In this document: positions 10,798 to 22,240 of the stretch, piece after piece
How the letters are laid out: every line of letters begins with the position of its first letter
Numbering within the stretch: position 1 is the first letter of the stretch
From: Euprymna scolopes
Lineage: Eukaryota > Mollusca > Cephalopoda > Sepiida > Sepiolidae
NCBI GenBank assembly: GCA_024364805.1
Contig: CM044497.1
Location: 69,590,997-69,617,359, forward strand
Direction of reading: 5' to 3'
Length of the DNA: 26,363 nucleotides
Translations under genes and position numbers: made by a program
Notes under the pieces: model-generated
The model's input: the letters and a program-made list of their open reading frames with translations, nothing else
The model's database searches: none
What the model was told of the DNA's origin: nothing

Positions 10798-11040
10798 AGT
10801 TGTAAATCCGTGCTGGGGGCCACTGATGAAAGAAACCACAATTAGTGTTAAGTGTATAATATAATATGTATTTATCATAAAGAATGCAGGAGCCACTAAA
10901 GTTGTATGAGAGGAACGTGTTCGTAGCATGCGGTTAAACATGTTATGAATGCATCCATATAGTCTCTGAAACTAGTGGTATTGATAAGACTGGTTGATTC
11001 CAATTTGTTCTCAAATAGGGGTAATTTGTACCCCACAACA
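10798..11040 (-). repeat. LTR, 5' copy of the minus-strand gypsy fossil
   Basis: Direct repeat of 5453-5694, ending TTTGTACCCCACAACA at 11040. The element reads leftward, so this is the promoter-bearing 5' LTR. The GTAAT duplication follows at 11041-11045. Confidence 0.88.
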
Positions 11041-11045
11041 GTAAT
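11041..11045. repeat. Target site duplication GTAAT, right copy
   Basis: Exact match to 5448-5452 on the other side of the LTR element. Confidence 0.75.
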
Positions 11046-11305
11046 AGTATCGGCTTTGAAGAGTGTGGACTTATTCGCACGTTGGACACTTAGTTCTCAG
11101 AGGAAAAGTGTGTCTGTAGTTACATTTTTAGTGTCATCCATCTGTATTTACTGACAGTTACATTTTTAACATCTGAGAAAACGGAACATTGGGCTGAGTG
11201 TTGCCGGTATTCATTGCGATTATCTCTCAGAGGAAGTTCGTTAATTTCCTTAAGGGATTACAAATAATAAAAAAATACAAGCTGCTTTTCTAGGTTTCCG
11301 ATGGG

Positions 11306-11465
11306 TCTAGGCAAAATAATATGTACTATTTTTGGTTTAATTAATAACGTTTGTTTGGTTAAATAATAATCTTAGTTAATTGTGAAGTAAATAAATTGAA
11401 CGTACCTTTGTCCTTAAATAACTTTATTTCTTGCATGTATCGATGATGACAATGAAACAAATGAA
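11306..11465. repeat. Direct repeat unit A (unknown family)
   Basis: Starts at a TCTAGGC block and contains CTTAGTTAATTGTGAAGTAA, TGAACGTACCTTTG and GATGATGACAATGAAACAAA. It aligns with 11778-11932 at about 75-80% by eye in its better half. No coding potential. It is not an LTR of the neighbouring element. Confidence 0.7.
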
Positions 11466-11777
11466 AATCATTTAAAACAAAAACAAAAAACAATCGTGGC
11501 TAACGATCTCTCCGTAACCTACACGTTTTGTGTGCTTGAACATCAATTCCCTTTTTGAGAGCAGCTTTCGTTGCATCCATGATTCTCTAGAGAACATATT
11601 TAATAAAACTCATTATAACTTTTATTTTCCGTGTAGCGTAATTTACTTCATCCAGTAATTACACGAGATTTTTATAAACAGAACATTTTTTTATAACAAT
11701 CGAAAATTCGAGATGGTCAAAAACAATGTTCAGACGTGTTAAAATTCGTTTTTTTTTCTTTTCATCAATACGCCGAT

Positions 11778-11932
11778 TCTAGGCGCATGGTCTATGTTAG
11801 TCTAATTGCTAACATTTGTAAGATTAATTAATAACCTTAGTTAATCGTAAAGTAAATAAAATGAACGTATCTTTGTTCTATAAATAACTTCGATTTCGGA
11901 AGGTTTCAATGATGACAAAGAAACAAATTAAC
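11778..11932. repeat. Direct repeat unit B (unknown family)
   Basis: Second copy of the repeat at 11306-11465, about 470 bp downstream in the same orientation: TCTAGGC, CTTAGTTAATCGTAAAGTAA, TGAACGTATCTTTG, AATGATGACAAAGAAACAAA. Similarity fades after 11932. Confidence 0.7.
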
Positions 11933-13767
11933 AACGTAACATTTTATCAGCACACACAGAGACCCAAGAAACGCTTCTATTTATTTTTCTACATCTGCAC
12001 ACGAAGAAGATATAGACCAAAGAGGCAAAAACACCGCATATCTCTCTTTGTACACAAAAACAATCAAAGGGAGATAATTCAGAGTTCCTAACTTGAGGAC
12101 CACGTCATCAGTTTAAGGACAAATGGAGAGAGTCGCTTACAATCTATATCACAGACAAATAACTATTAAAGGAGAACGACTCTTCAATATCTTAATATCT
12201 AATTCGTTAAAAATTCGAATGCTTCATTATCCATTTCCTACGTAAGTGATAAGTTTTCATCAATATTTCGATTTCATCTGATGAGGAAAGTCCTGCTTTT
12301 CATCCACATTAACGAAAATAGCACACAAAGAAAAAAAAAACAAATTTCTCCGTGGTTAGCACAATCCTTTCATGTCCAATACGTGCTTTTTCTTCTCCCA
12401 CGTATACATGCCCCTTCGACTCCAGTCGCTGCTAGGCACGATTTTCAAATTTCTCTTGTCGCACATGATCTGTCTCGCTGTCACGCAACACAAGTCTTTT
12501 TTAATATCTGCTTTTCTTTCCTCTACTATATCTATGACAAATAGAGGCTTTGTATGTATCTGTCTGAAATATGTATGTTATTTTTTTATTATATTATCAT
12601 GTAATATTTTACTGTATTATGATGCTCAATTTAAATTGCTTTTTTTTCTTTTGTTATAAGCAATCCTTACCATGCATTACCTCTACCTATAGTTTGATAT
12701 ATGCTCTGGTGTCATTTGACTTTCTTCCTATGAAATACGATCTCTTTTCGGGATTGGTTTGGTTCGTTTTGTTGTTATGGAAGTCAATATTCGTTCGTCT
12801 AAAACATTGTTTCCTCGTTTCACAGCTAGGGCTAGTTTAATTTTTTGTGGTCATGTTGATTTATTTTTAAGGATGCTTCTCTCTATTTTCGAAGTGCATG
12901 TAATAAACGCAATGTTATGCTACTATAAGTGGTATATTTTGTCGCATATAACTAATTGAGTATCAACTATCATGATATAACTTATACAAGATGTCTATCA
13001 GTATGAAATTATTCACTGGAAATTGTAGATTTATATATAATTAACATCTTTTATTTATTTTCGGTGAGTCTCAATTTATAAATAGGAGTTGAAATCCCAC
13101 GCGAAATATGAATGAATGTCCACTGCAAATGTACTTGTGCTTTTTATTGAAAGTCTATGATCTGTATGATAACCATCGATCGTAAATTTGGCAAGAAGTT
13201 CAGTGCCATTGTTAAAGTACACCTGAGGACTTAATCGACACATGTACAATGTGAAGCTTTCGGGTATTTTACCTTATCTAACAACCTTTTCATCTTAAGT
13301 CCGGTAAATACTAGAGATCCCAGGCGATTAGCGTAACACAATGTCATTATCGATAGAATAAGCATCAACACAAGTAGCGTCTCAAGTTAAGCTAATTCAC
13401 ACGATGAAAGGAAAACAATATGAACACCGTCAGCCTATTTGTTAATAATCTCATTCGAATCTTATTCGGTCCAATAGCGAATCAGCTACAGCAGGTTTAA
13501 GGCACATTTAACTGATGCAATTAATAACGCTTTAGCAGAAAATTCAATCATATAAACGACGATCAAGCCAGAGTCGAAAAGAATTTACTCGCGACATTAT
13601 AACTGCTGAAAGAGTACAGTTCCGATCGGTGACAAAATAGATTGAATATCCCTTCCTATTATTTTCTCATTTGTTTAAAAAGACAACAGTTTCATGTAAA
13701 TAATTACATGATATATAGTTTGCTCTATTCATAATATTGTTAGAATCGGCATGAACCGACAACTTTG

Positions 13768-13770
<3 letters not shown>
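11933..13770. other. Non-coding, AT-rich; one mollusc-type motif
   Basis: No supported gene. The plus-strand open frames between 12281 and 12959 are T-rich and hydrophobic, overlap one another, and match nothing I know. At 12064-12080 the motif TCAAAGGGAGATAATTC occurs, a sequence I remember as very common in mollusc genomes. From 12960 to 13770 I see nothing. Confidence 0.55.
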
Positions 13771-13805
<35 letters not shown>

Positions 13806-13915
13806 ATTATTATTATTATTAGTAGTAGTAGTAGCAGCAGTTTTATTAGTATTTCTATTAGTAGTATTAGAAGAAGGAGTAATAGTTAAAGTAGTATTTG
13901 TAGTAGTCTTAGTAT
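13771..13915. repeat. (ATT)n / (AGT)n microsatellite, partly degenerate
   Basis: Clean ATT units to about 13820, AGT/AGC units to about 13840, then decaying TAG-rich trinucleotides to about 13915. LINE copy 3 begins right after it. The poly-Asn/Thr minus-strand frame here is a repeat product. Confidence 0.93.
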
Positions 13916-13924
13916 CACTAGTCC

Positions 13925-15450
13925 TCAAAAACTCTTTGTCAAAAACTGCAGCTAATTTTACCCTATGCGATAAGGGCTGCCAACCCACCGCATTTCCTTC
14001 TGTGTATGAAAACACGCTATGCGACATACACATATCTATATGTGATGTTGCCAAGTTAATCAAAAACATCGATTCCAGTAAACCAACTGGCCCTTACGGC
14101 ATTCCTATTATAGTACTCAAAAAGCTTCAACCAGACTAGCTCCCATATTACAAAGCTATTTAACTGTTGTTTTAAGGAGAAATGCTTCCCGACACCTTGG
14201 AAAACCTCGTCACTATGTCCCGTATTTAAATTCGTTCATCTCCCTCTCAATGCAGACCAATCAGTCTCCAGTGCGTCATGAGTAAGTTGCTAGAATATGC
14301 TACGGTATAGCTGGAAATGTCTTCTCAATTATTAAATCATTTCTTTCTGATAGGGTGGTAAGAGTAGTTGTTGATGGGCAAAAATCTGAAGCTCAGAGAA
14401 TTAATGATGGAGTCCCTCAAGGAACAATCCTGCGCCTAACTCTCTTTCTGATCTGCATCAATGATCTCCCAAATCACAGTTTAAGATAATTTGTAGACAT
14501 TTATGCTGACGACACTACCATCTATGGCAACACATCAAAGGCCGTAAACGACCAAGTTCTAGCTGATTCTCTCTACTCTGATGTTTAGCTCGTAATGCAA
14601 TGGAGAAAGGGGTGACTGGTTAATTTTAACGCATCTAAGACCAAACTTCCATCTTTCCATCATCATCGCTCTGATCCCCGTCTGGCATCAATTGAAATGA
14701 ATGGCTCTCATCTTGAGGAGGCTATTTGTTTTGACAAACGTCTGGGTTTAACATTTACTCCAGATTTGAGATGGGACACGTCCATCAAATCCGTTGCCAG
14801 GGTTGCTGGGAAATAGTGGGATCGTTTTACCGTTCGAGTAGATATTCCATTGTTGATGCAATTGTCTACATGTAGAAGAGCCAAGTGCGTCACAGGATGG
14901 AGTACTATTGCCACATCTGGGCAGGAGCTGCTAGAAGCAGCTTATACTGCCTTGACAGAGTTCAAAATAGACTGCGTAGCCTAGTGGGGGGTGCCCTTTT
15001 CTCTTTCCTGGAACATATTTTCTACAGAAGAGAAGTGACGTACCTTTCTCTGATTTATCGTTATTTCCATGGCAAGTGCTCGTCTGAGCTCGAATCTATG
15101 GTCCCCTCTGGCCTGACTTTCATGAAAAACATTTGTTTAGCTGAAATCACTATTAATAAATTCCCCGACTCTTTATAGGGTTCTAAACCTAAATGTAGAT
15201 TCCATGAACAAAGCTTATTTCTTAGAACTGCACGCTTGTGGAACTCTGTTCCGCTTTCCTGCTTTCTAATGTACTACAATATTGTTGTCCTCAAGTTCAA
15301 CATGAAAAATTTTTTGATAAGCCATCCCCTTAAGTAATCCAACTTAACAAATTTCCATTACTAACGATGACTGACCGGTCCCCCTTGAGCACTGTACACT
15401 TAATAACCCGTATCACGAAATAGGCTCCGTCCCTTAATAAGTGGTGACTT
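13925..15450 (+). mobile_element. Jockey/CR1-group LINE, 5'-truncated (copy 3)
   Basis: Plus-strand LINE of the same subfamily as copy 1. It shows ENTLCDIHISICDVAK and DSSKPTGPYGIP (pre-RT), RPISLQCVMSKLLE, then GVPQGTIL-type and FVDIYADDTTIYGN (RT palm, about 14490-14540), a GLTFTPDLRWDTSIKS block, YYCHIWAGAARSS at about 14900-14940, LDRVQNRLRSLVG, and LRTARLWNSVP near 15220. The first part of the RT (the block with the first catalytic Asp) is missing: CVMSKLLE is followed directly by the YGIAGN equivalent near 14295-14310. Many stops and shifts make it dead. The 3' end is placed near 15450 at the TTAATAAGTGGTGAC stretch shared with copy 1. Confidence 0.83.
14885..15178 (+). pseudogene. LINE ORF2 C-terminal fragment (copy 3)
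   Basis: A 97-codon open piece holds MEYYCHIWAGAARSS, LDRVQNRLRSLVG, FYRREVTYLSLIYRYFHGKC and SELESMVPSGLTF. These are the post-RT blocks shared with copies 1 and 2. The start Met is incidental. The frame shifts near 15170, and homology continues in another frame through the LWN block at about 15240 (nucleotides 15200-15330). Confidence 0.78.
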
Positions 15451-17685
15451 TTTTTGCAACATAAGCATGCGAATGCTAAAATTCGTATGCTTATATGAAC
15501 TAACTAATATATGGACTAAAATATAGTAGCTTGGAAAAAATTGATGCCACATACAAATTTATTATGTCTAGAATATTAGCTACTATCTTATATAATTTAA
15601 AACGACATTTTAAATATATCAAATCCTTATAATAAAATCCCACATTTAATCATAGGAGCAACAGTATCACAACCGCACCTTCTTTAGAGGAAGAAGATCC
15701 TATTTTCCCCTAAATATTTAGCCCTACTACAACTTCCAGCTGACACCGAAGGGAAATATACACGGTCTACAGATATTACGTTTACACCGACATTAACTAA
15801 GACAAACACATATATACAATTACCTTTCCCGTAGTAGAATAACTAAATAATAATGTTTCCCTTATGTAAGTCTGCTGCCTGTAATTGATCGTTCAATATT
15901 TCACTTATTTTATTTATTTGTGTTCGTCAAAACAAACAGCCATCTGTATCCTTCTGTTTATTTATTTCTTTTCATTGCCAACTGTTACTTTCTTTTTGGG
16001 GGAAGGGGGCTATAAAAGTTCCTTTTCTTTGATTTACTGTACCAAAATATCGTTTCTGTTTTTTTTTTCCAAGGGACAGTTATTTGGGTATTTTTCACGC
16101 AGTAACCCGGCGTCGTTGAAACCATAAAAATATGAATTAAACATATTCTTTCTTCGCGTAATACATTTATTCGGGTTCTAATTAGCCAAAATATCAATCA
16201 AATAATGTATTACGATTAAAATAATTTTATTCTGCTCGCCTAAATGCGGGGGCCGATGTTTGCACAATAAATATATATCGTGGTTTGATGAATAATGTTC
16301 GCCTACTTTTATTTTTTAATAGTCATACTTTCCAGCTTGGGACATTCATTATATTCTTATTGGATTTATTCATTAAATGAATCGAATTGAAATGATCATG
16401 TTATTATTTAGCTACAGTTTACAACTCTGAGAAGGAGATACTGTTATGATACTATTGAATACTTTCACCTAACAAATAAATAGCAGATGCTGTAATGAAA
16501 GAAAAATCGCCACAGAACTAAAAAAAAAAATCAAAACAAAACAAATACAATCATAATAAATCGCGAAAAACAGAAATCTAACTACTGTTAACCTTAATAT
16601 TATCCTATTGTTCCTATTTACTTGCTTACCCACGAGGGCAGAGTTACACACAATGTCGGTTTTTAATGTGGGAAAATCTACCTCCCCCCAAAATGCCACT
16701 CTGAATAGGAACAAAAATAAAAATTGTCTCAGTCATTAATGATTTCTCTTCTACTGACCAAGGACAGAAAAGGTGGAGTGTAGCATCAGAAAAGATAGTA
16801 CACTTTAAGTAAAAAATACACATAACCTCTTCTAACACTAGATAATCGCGCGCACACATATAAAAATAAATCAACTTCTACACATGATAAAATTCTGCTA
16901 AAAAAAACATATACACCTTCTTGGAAGTATTGATGGTCGCTCACTATTATAAAAATTACATACTATAAACCTAAAACTTTTGCTCCGGCGAACTCTAACA
17001 AAATCTGTCAGAATTATTGGCATTTGAACACATATTGCTAACTCGTTTCTTCGGCACACGTAACTGGCATACAATGGAATCACACACACATATTGCTATT
17101 TCATTGCTTTGACAGAACACTCTCAGCATGTAAACACAGCATTGGTTGGTCGATGTGCACTGCTTGTCCAATCTTCAAGGGGTGTTTATTCTGAAAGTCG
17201 TTCTTAACACCCGGAGGTTAGAAGTGTTTATTCCGAAAAGTATTTTTTTTTTAGTTTCAACCTCGCCATGTTAAGAACAGCTTCCGCATTAAACAATCTT
17301 TGCAGGTTGGACAACCAGAGTTCATTGACCCCTAGGTTTGATATAAGTTAAAGCACAATAATATTATGCATGGAGGTTTCAACGTACATTATATTGACTA
17401 TTAAAACACTTTTTTGATATATATTTGTTTTCTTACCACTTTTACTTTCTGTGGAGTATTTTATTATTTAGAGGATGTGTTACAGCTAAAATTAAAAAAA
17501 TAATGCTTGCAGTATACTGAGAAAAAACACTGGGCGACTTGAAATAGACTGTATATATTTCTATATAATCACCCAGTACCTGCAGATTATCGCCCCAAAC
17601 CAACATTAATCGCCAGTGACAAACAGTGCTGACACTCACAGACAATAGCTTTCACTAGCTTCTACTGGAAACCAATTCCCGACAG
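15451..17685. other. AT-rich, nothing recognised
   Basis: Several short T-rich open frames exist on both strands (for example 15885-16127 and 16469-16874) but none shows a domain, a splice context or a known repeat motif. A TATAAAAG string at 16011-16018 has no gene behind it. Two near-identical GTGTTTATTCYGAAAAG-like strings occur near 17185 and 17225. Confidence 0.5.
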
Positions 17686-17757
17686 TGGATGCTAGATTAT
17701 TGTGATATTTGGGCCGCAGCCGGCAGTAAGGATTCTGTTCTGGATTTGTCATGTTAA
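17686..17757 (+). other. Possible short LINE scrap
   Basis: Twenty-three codons read WMLDYCDIWAAAGSKDSVLD and end in a stop. The pattern resembles the MEYCCHIWAGA...SxLDRV block of the LINEs elsewhere in this window. Flanking sequence on neither side extends the match convincingly, so chance cannot be excluded. Confidence 0.25.
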
Positions 17758-19567
17758 CGGGCCATGCTAGTTTGGTATAATAAGTCCGCTCCGTATTATT
17801 TAAATATATTTATAGGCTGATCTGCTGTATTTTAATTAATGTTTGTAAAACTATTTTTTAAACATTTTTTTATTAATAAACAAAACAGCAATAAAGAAAC
17901 GCTCTAAATAATAGGAATTATTTTAGTTAAGAGAACACACGATCATAAAGTAAAAAATAACATCGACATTGCTTTTTTAATATTGATAAACATGAGGGAG
18001 CTTAAAACTCTAGCGAAAGAGCTCATAGATCCCACGTACGTTATACCCGATTATTATACATAAAATATCAAATGATCTCACTTTTTATTAAATTATAGCA
18101 ACATGTAAACATATTTGTGCGACACTTGACCTATTCTCCTCACGTTTGGTCTTTGGTTTCCATTCTTTTAGCGATCCCTGTTTATTATTGCATGTTGAGA
18201 AGCAATTTACAATTAATTTTCGTATCGCTGCAGCTTAAAGCAAAAATTAGTGGAACATACATTTTTATAGCTTCATATCAGCTTAATTCCCGTAGCAAAT
18301 TACTAATCCAATTGTATTTTAATAATTAAAGTGAACTTTCAAAACCCGATTAAAAATGTAGTTCAGAAAAACAAACACTCAACTTCAAAAAGAAAGTAAA
18401 AAGCATCTATTGCAACGCCATTTTAATAGTATTAATTTATTATACAAAAATACACATTGCCTTTGATTTAACGATGTGAATACAAGAATTACTTTGGGTA
18501 AGGTAAATTCAAACAAACTTTAATAAGAGAAACATTTTAAACTCTGCTATTGACACGTTAGTGTTAAATAATGTTATTTCCACAGAGGGTGTCTATTTCT
18601 TCGAGACATTTACGTATTTCCATTGAGATAGCGTGATTTATTTCAACCCTTTTCTGACAATTCGATGCTGGAATTCGTCTGATATATAAAAAAGTAAATA
18701 GATTTAGATAGACTATATTAACCCATGCACATATAATCCCACAATTTTCTTTGTTTTTTGCATATAATTTTCACGCTAGCCTTACAGGTATAGACGATTC
18801 AACGGTGAAATAGAACCGTCCCCAGCAAACGATTTTTTTCTCATTATGTTTCTTTTATGCCCTTTCCGAATACACAACATGTAAATGGCTTAGTACACTA
18901 AGCTAATTTTTTTCTCTATTATCTTCCTTTATTTTTGTTCGTGACGGCTCTGCGTATTTATCCGGAATGAAAACGAATAAAGACACATATCAAAAATCTT
19001 TACTCAACCTGTGTGAAACAAAAAACTTGAGAACTAGCCATGCATTAAAAGTGTCGCAGCCAGTAAAACAACAAATATAAAACTTAAAAAAGAAAACTAT
19101 CATGGACGAAGAACAAAACCTTGTTTTATTTGCTTTCTGAAAGATTGGGTCACGTGCATACATGACTTAGAATATAATATCTTTGTGCTCCGAGCAGAAA
19201 TATTTCATAGTTTTGATAACGTGTTGAGTCCAGCCTGCCTGTCTTATCTTATTCTCCACAACCTAACCTATCTCATTCCATTTCTCAGTTTGGATTATCT
19301 GTTAATCGCTTACCTGCTTTTCGTGCCATTTTCGATCCATTGACCCTCTTCTTTTAGAATCCGTTGTAGGTTACTGAATATTTCACTGTATTTGTTCCAT
19401 GCTCTTTCTGTTGTTTTATAAATAAAAGGCAAAATATCGATTTCTACTTACATGTATCGGCTTTATATTTTTTGGTTTCTTATTGATATTTTTGCTTTTT
19501 AGTTTTATTTTTCCCATGTATTTTGCACCATTTTTCTCCCAACCGATTATCTCGCTTTGCCACACGT

Positions 19568-19568
<1 letters not shown>
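17758..19568. other. AT-rich, nothing recognised
   Basis: No convincing frame, repeat or RNA gene. The open frame at 18117-18329 has no recognisable features. Confidence 0.5.

Positions 19569-19633
<65 letters not shown>
19569..19633. repeat. (CA)n microsatellite
   Basis: About 32 uninterrupted CA units. The Cys-Val open frame on the minus strand is a repeat product. Confidence 0.97.
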
Positions 19634-19635
<2 letters not shown>

Positions 19636-20319
19636 ACAATGATTTCATTTTTATTTATCTGTATTATTCATGTTTAATATTAATATTAATGTTTTTATTT
19701 TTCATTATTTCATAGTTGATGATGGGTAATTTGCATTATTTTGATTATTCCAACGAGTGTTCTCACTTTGCATGTTATCTTCGTAACGAGTAGATGTAAC
19801 CGCCCGATATTCAAGATTTTTAATGGAAAATCATTTTAACAAACTTAGGAATATGTGTATATTTCTAACGAACTTCATTTAATCCACATGTAGCTTTATA
19901 TCGTTCCGTCAGCCATTTCCGTAAATAAAGAGCGGTGAGAATATGGAAAATATGTTTTCTCTTAAAAATATTGCATCACTACCTATGTGTCTTGTCTGCA
20001 GAGCCTCGATATGTAGTATGCCACGTCGAAAAGGCTAAAAATGTCTGACAAACTATGTTAACAGATGATCTTTCCCAACTGGAAATATGCTAACGGTCAT
20101 CACTTTTTGTATACTCTAAATAAACCAGGTTAACCTAGTATGGTATGACTAGAAATACTAAAGATCTTTGACAAGTTCCTGGATTTGTCAAACTTGCGAC
20201 GCATGACGCAGTCAAAGTATATTATTGTTTTTGATTCGAAACCAGAGCTACAATGCCTCTTCATCTTCTTCCCGTTGCAATCAAATATCTGCTGTCTGTT
20301 TATAGTTTGTCTTCGTTTT
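19634..20319. other. AT-rich, nothing recognised
   Basis: No supported feature. The open frame from 20185 overlaps the end of the RTE-like LINE on the other strand and is a shadow. Confidence 0.5.
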
Positions 20320-20830
20320 TCAATCAGGGATCAACTGGTGCACTTGGTCGGCAACTCTCTCAGGAACTAATCTAAGGGTATATCCGAGCCAGCCTAGAAG
20401 TCGTTAGTAGATGCTACTTGTTGGTTAGGTCGATCTCTAAAGTTACGTTGGTAATTCGATGTCTCTATTTGATTCTTAAAATCTTACTAAGACATTTTGA
20501 ATCAAACGCATCTAATTCCCTCTCATGACTCGATTTGAAATACTAACTCTCATCTCCATGTAGTAGTGTAGACAAAAGTTACTATTATAAAAACTTAATT
20601 TATATTCGACTGTGGTATTTTTTTCTAATTATTTCAAAGCTGATTAAATGCTGCGGAGGCTTAACTACAATTAATTGTCAATATTGTCTTCTTTGTTTAT
20701 GGCACGTTCATATTAGATGACGTCAAATATGGTTATTTCTTCTTCATTGATAAAAAATATCCGTTGGTGGTTGATGTCTCATATATAGGATTTTATTAGC
20801 ATTGATATATAGAAGAATGTCATACGTCTT
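20320..20830 (-). mobile_element. RTE-like LINE, RT C-terminal fragment
   Basis: Minus-strand reading shows the tail of an RTE-type ORF: an INANK...MRHQ piece (about 20815-20780), an IRKKYHSRI block (about 20640-20600), LLHGDES (about 20567-20543, equivalent to LLYGSETW), LDAFDSKCLSKILRIK (about 20517-20463), an RITNVTLE block, and LGYTLRLVPERVADQV (about 20390-20340). This order (YG-ETW, then DAFxxKCLRxIL, then HRITN, then LGHxLR) is typical of RTE-type LINEs in invertebrates. It has several shifts and stops. The 5' part may extend toward 21000 but I cannot follow it. The Academ-like element begins about 300 bp to the right. Confidence 0.72.
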
Positions 20831-21134
20831 CAGTTCGAATCTTGTTGATAATGCCTTGTAAGTCAGTCGTACCCATGCTTTCCTGTTTGACAGGGAAAAA
20901 GTATCTTCAACCAAATTAAGCACGGTCTGACAAACACCAACTCCTGTTCTTTTATAACAATGTATTCCGACGAACCTACTGCACTTCTATTCCTGAAAGG
21001 TAAATTCTCCTGACAAACCTACAAGCACCAAAATCTCACCTCTTTTCTGTAAATGTAACAATGTGCAGTGAATCTTTGTTTTATGTCTTATGTTTTTCAT
21101 CAGACTACTTGCTTGTGGAATTTAATCATAAGCT

Positions 21135-21372
21135 AAAATAACCCAACCACAAAATAAATGCAAGGTTGAGTTTTTTTACGGTTTTATATCAGGTTTAGTG
21201 TATTATGAATCATACTAAAAGTTGGACAAGATTTGAGGATGAGAAAGTTTCAAATTTCAAAGTTGAACATTTTCGACTTTACAAAATGTTTACCATTACG
21301 TTTTAAATCTTTAACTCAATCAGTTTTCATGATAAACCAATAAATCTTGCATTTGTACACAGTTTTTAAGCG
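21135..21372 (+). repeat. Left terminal inverted repeat
   Basis: Its reverse complement aligns through to the right repeat (24955-25185). Shared blocks are TTTATCATGAAAACTGA, AGTCGAAAATGTTC, CAACTTTTARTATGA and ACCTGAYATRAAACCG, in the same order and spacing apart from small indels. The strongest part is 21190-21345. Confidence 0.85.
21262..21277. promoter_or_regulatory. Palindromic motif in left TIR
   Basis: GTTGAACATTTTCGAC: six-base arms around four bases, with one arm base changed relative to the right copy (25043-25058). Being conserved in both TIRs, it is a candidate transposase-binding site. The role is inferred. Confidence 0.4.
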
Positions 21373-22105
21373 TCAGTCTTACACATAAAATGGTTGCAAG
21401 TGATTTAAAATCTCCCCTTATACCATAGCTATGGCTGGCTCTACCTCTTTCACCAGCTAATTCTACGGAGAGGGTAAAAAAAGTGAAGAAATGTCGGTAT
21501 GGATCTTAGATTATATGATGTGATTTTGAAATTAAACTTAGCCTTCTTAGAAATGAGAGGAGGATGTTCTGCTTTTTTACATATTCCATATCGTTGCACT
21601 CAACTCGCCTCACATATAGGCATATACTAATGCTCTGTTTACATATATTTTCAGGGTAAAATATAAATTCAGCCAACGGAGAAAACTGTCCTTTATGTGA
21701 ACAAGAGTTTAACGGTGGAGAGACCATGGTGATTCGAGTAAATGGAGCGAGAGGCATAAACCAAGAAAGTATCGAAAGAGGTGTGAAAGAGGCATTCGTG
21801 CGCGTTTGTTAGTTACTAGAGGAAAACGACGAAGAACAGCTACCTATATCGGATATTGTCACTATAATGGGAGAATACTTGTATGGTAGTAAATCCATGT
21901 TGCACGGAAATCAGTACCTCAAAGAAAAGCTGCTTAGTAGATATTCTATATTCGTGACATCATAATGGCATCAAAAACATTGTGACATTTAGGGAAAACC
22001 CCTTACAGTTTTCGTGAATACAACAACTCAATTCGGGAGGACGATAAGGGAGCACAGAAACTAGAACTTCTCCTAACCGTAGCAAAACTGATATTAAAAC
22101 AACAG

Positions 22106-22240
22106 TTGAGTCAGTGGCGGATATGTATCCAACAGCTGGGAAAACTGAAACTAGCAGCGGCGTTAGATTTTATCCCATCCAGTTTGCGGTTCTTGTTGCA
22201 ACATCTTTTTGTTGGGAAGGACACGACCAGAAAAGGTTGC
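22106..22240 (+). pseudogene. Transposase N-terminal conserved helix block
   Basis: An open piece whose legible part is LKLAAALDFIPSSLRFLLQH followed by LFVGKD. This is the most conserved N-terminal landmark of the family. After about 22235 the open frame at this place (to 22321) leaves homology, while the next conserved block continues in another frame, so a shift lies here. Confidence 0.7.

Larger units (their letters stand above)
5453..11040 (-). mobile_element. Ty3/gypsy-type LTR retrotransposon fossil (Mag-like), carrying a LINE insertion
   Basis: Two direct repeats of about 242 bp (5453-5694 and 10798-11040) bound a 5.6-kb block read on the minus strand. The outer ends are TGTTGT...ACAACA and the block is flanked by a GTAAT duplication. 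In minus-strand order the internal parts are a gag zinc-knuckle area (about 9720-9600), protease (about 9540-9400), RT (about 9060-8400), RNase H (about 8400-7940) and integrase (about 7580-7370 continuing at about 6480-5910). The order PR-RT-RH-IN and the 5-bp duplication indicate Ty3/gypsy. The motif style reminds me of the Mag/K02A2.6-like lineage. It is heavily broken, with well over ten breaks, and cannot be active. A LINE of about 0.9 kb sits inside the integrase region. LTR divergence of roughly 14% by hand alignment means an old insertion. Confidence 0.88.

Noticed and set aside
12281-12959. Four overlapping plus-strand frames that look like small membrane proteins
   Set aside because: Their hydrophobicity follows from T-rich sequence. 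They overlap in different frames and show no splice signals, codon bias or recognisable domain.
16008-16020. TATAAAAG string as a promoter
   Set aside because: One such string is expected by chance in DNA of this composition, and no gene follows.
19416-19631. Cys-Val repeat protein on the minus strand
   Set aside because: Translation of the (CA)n array. The Lys/Asn-rich remainder matches nothing I can name.
21506-21757. Minus-strand 83-codon open frame
   Set aside because: Antisense to the start of the decayed transposase. The plus strand carries the recognisable CPLC block there.
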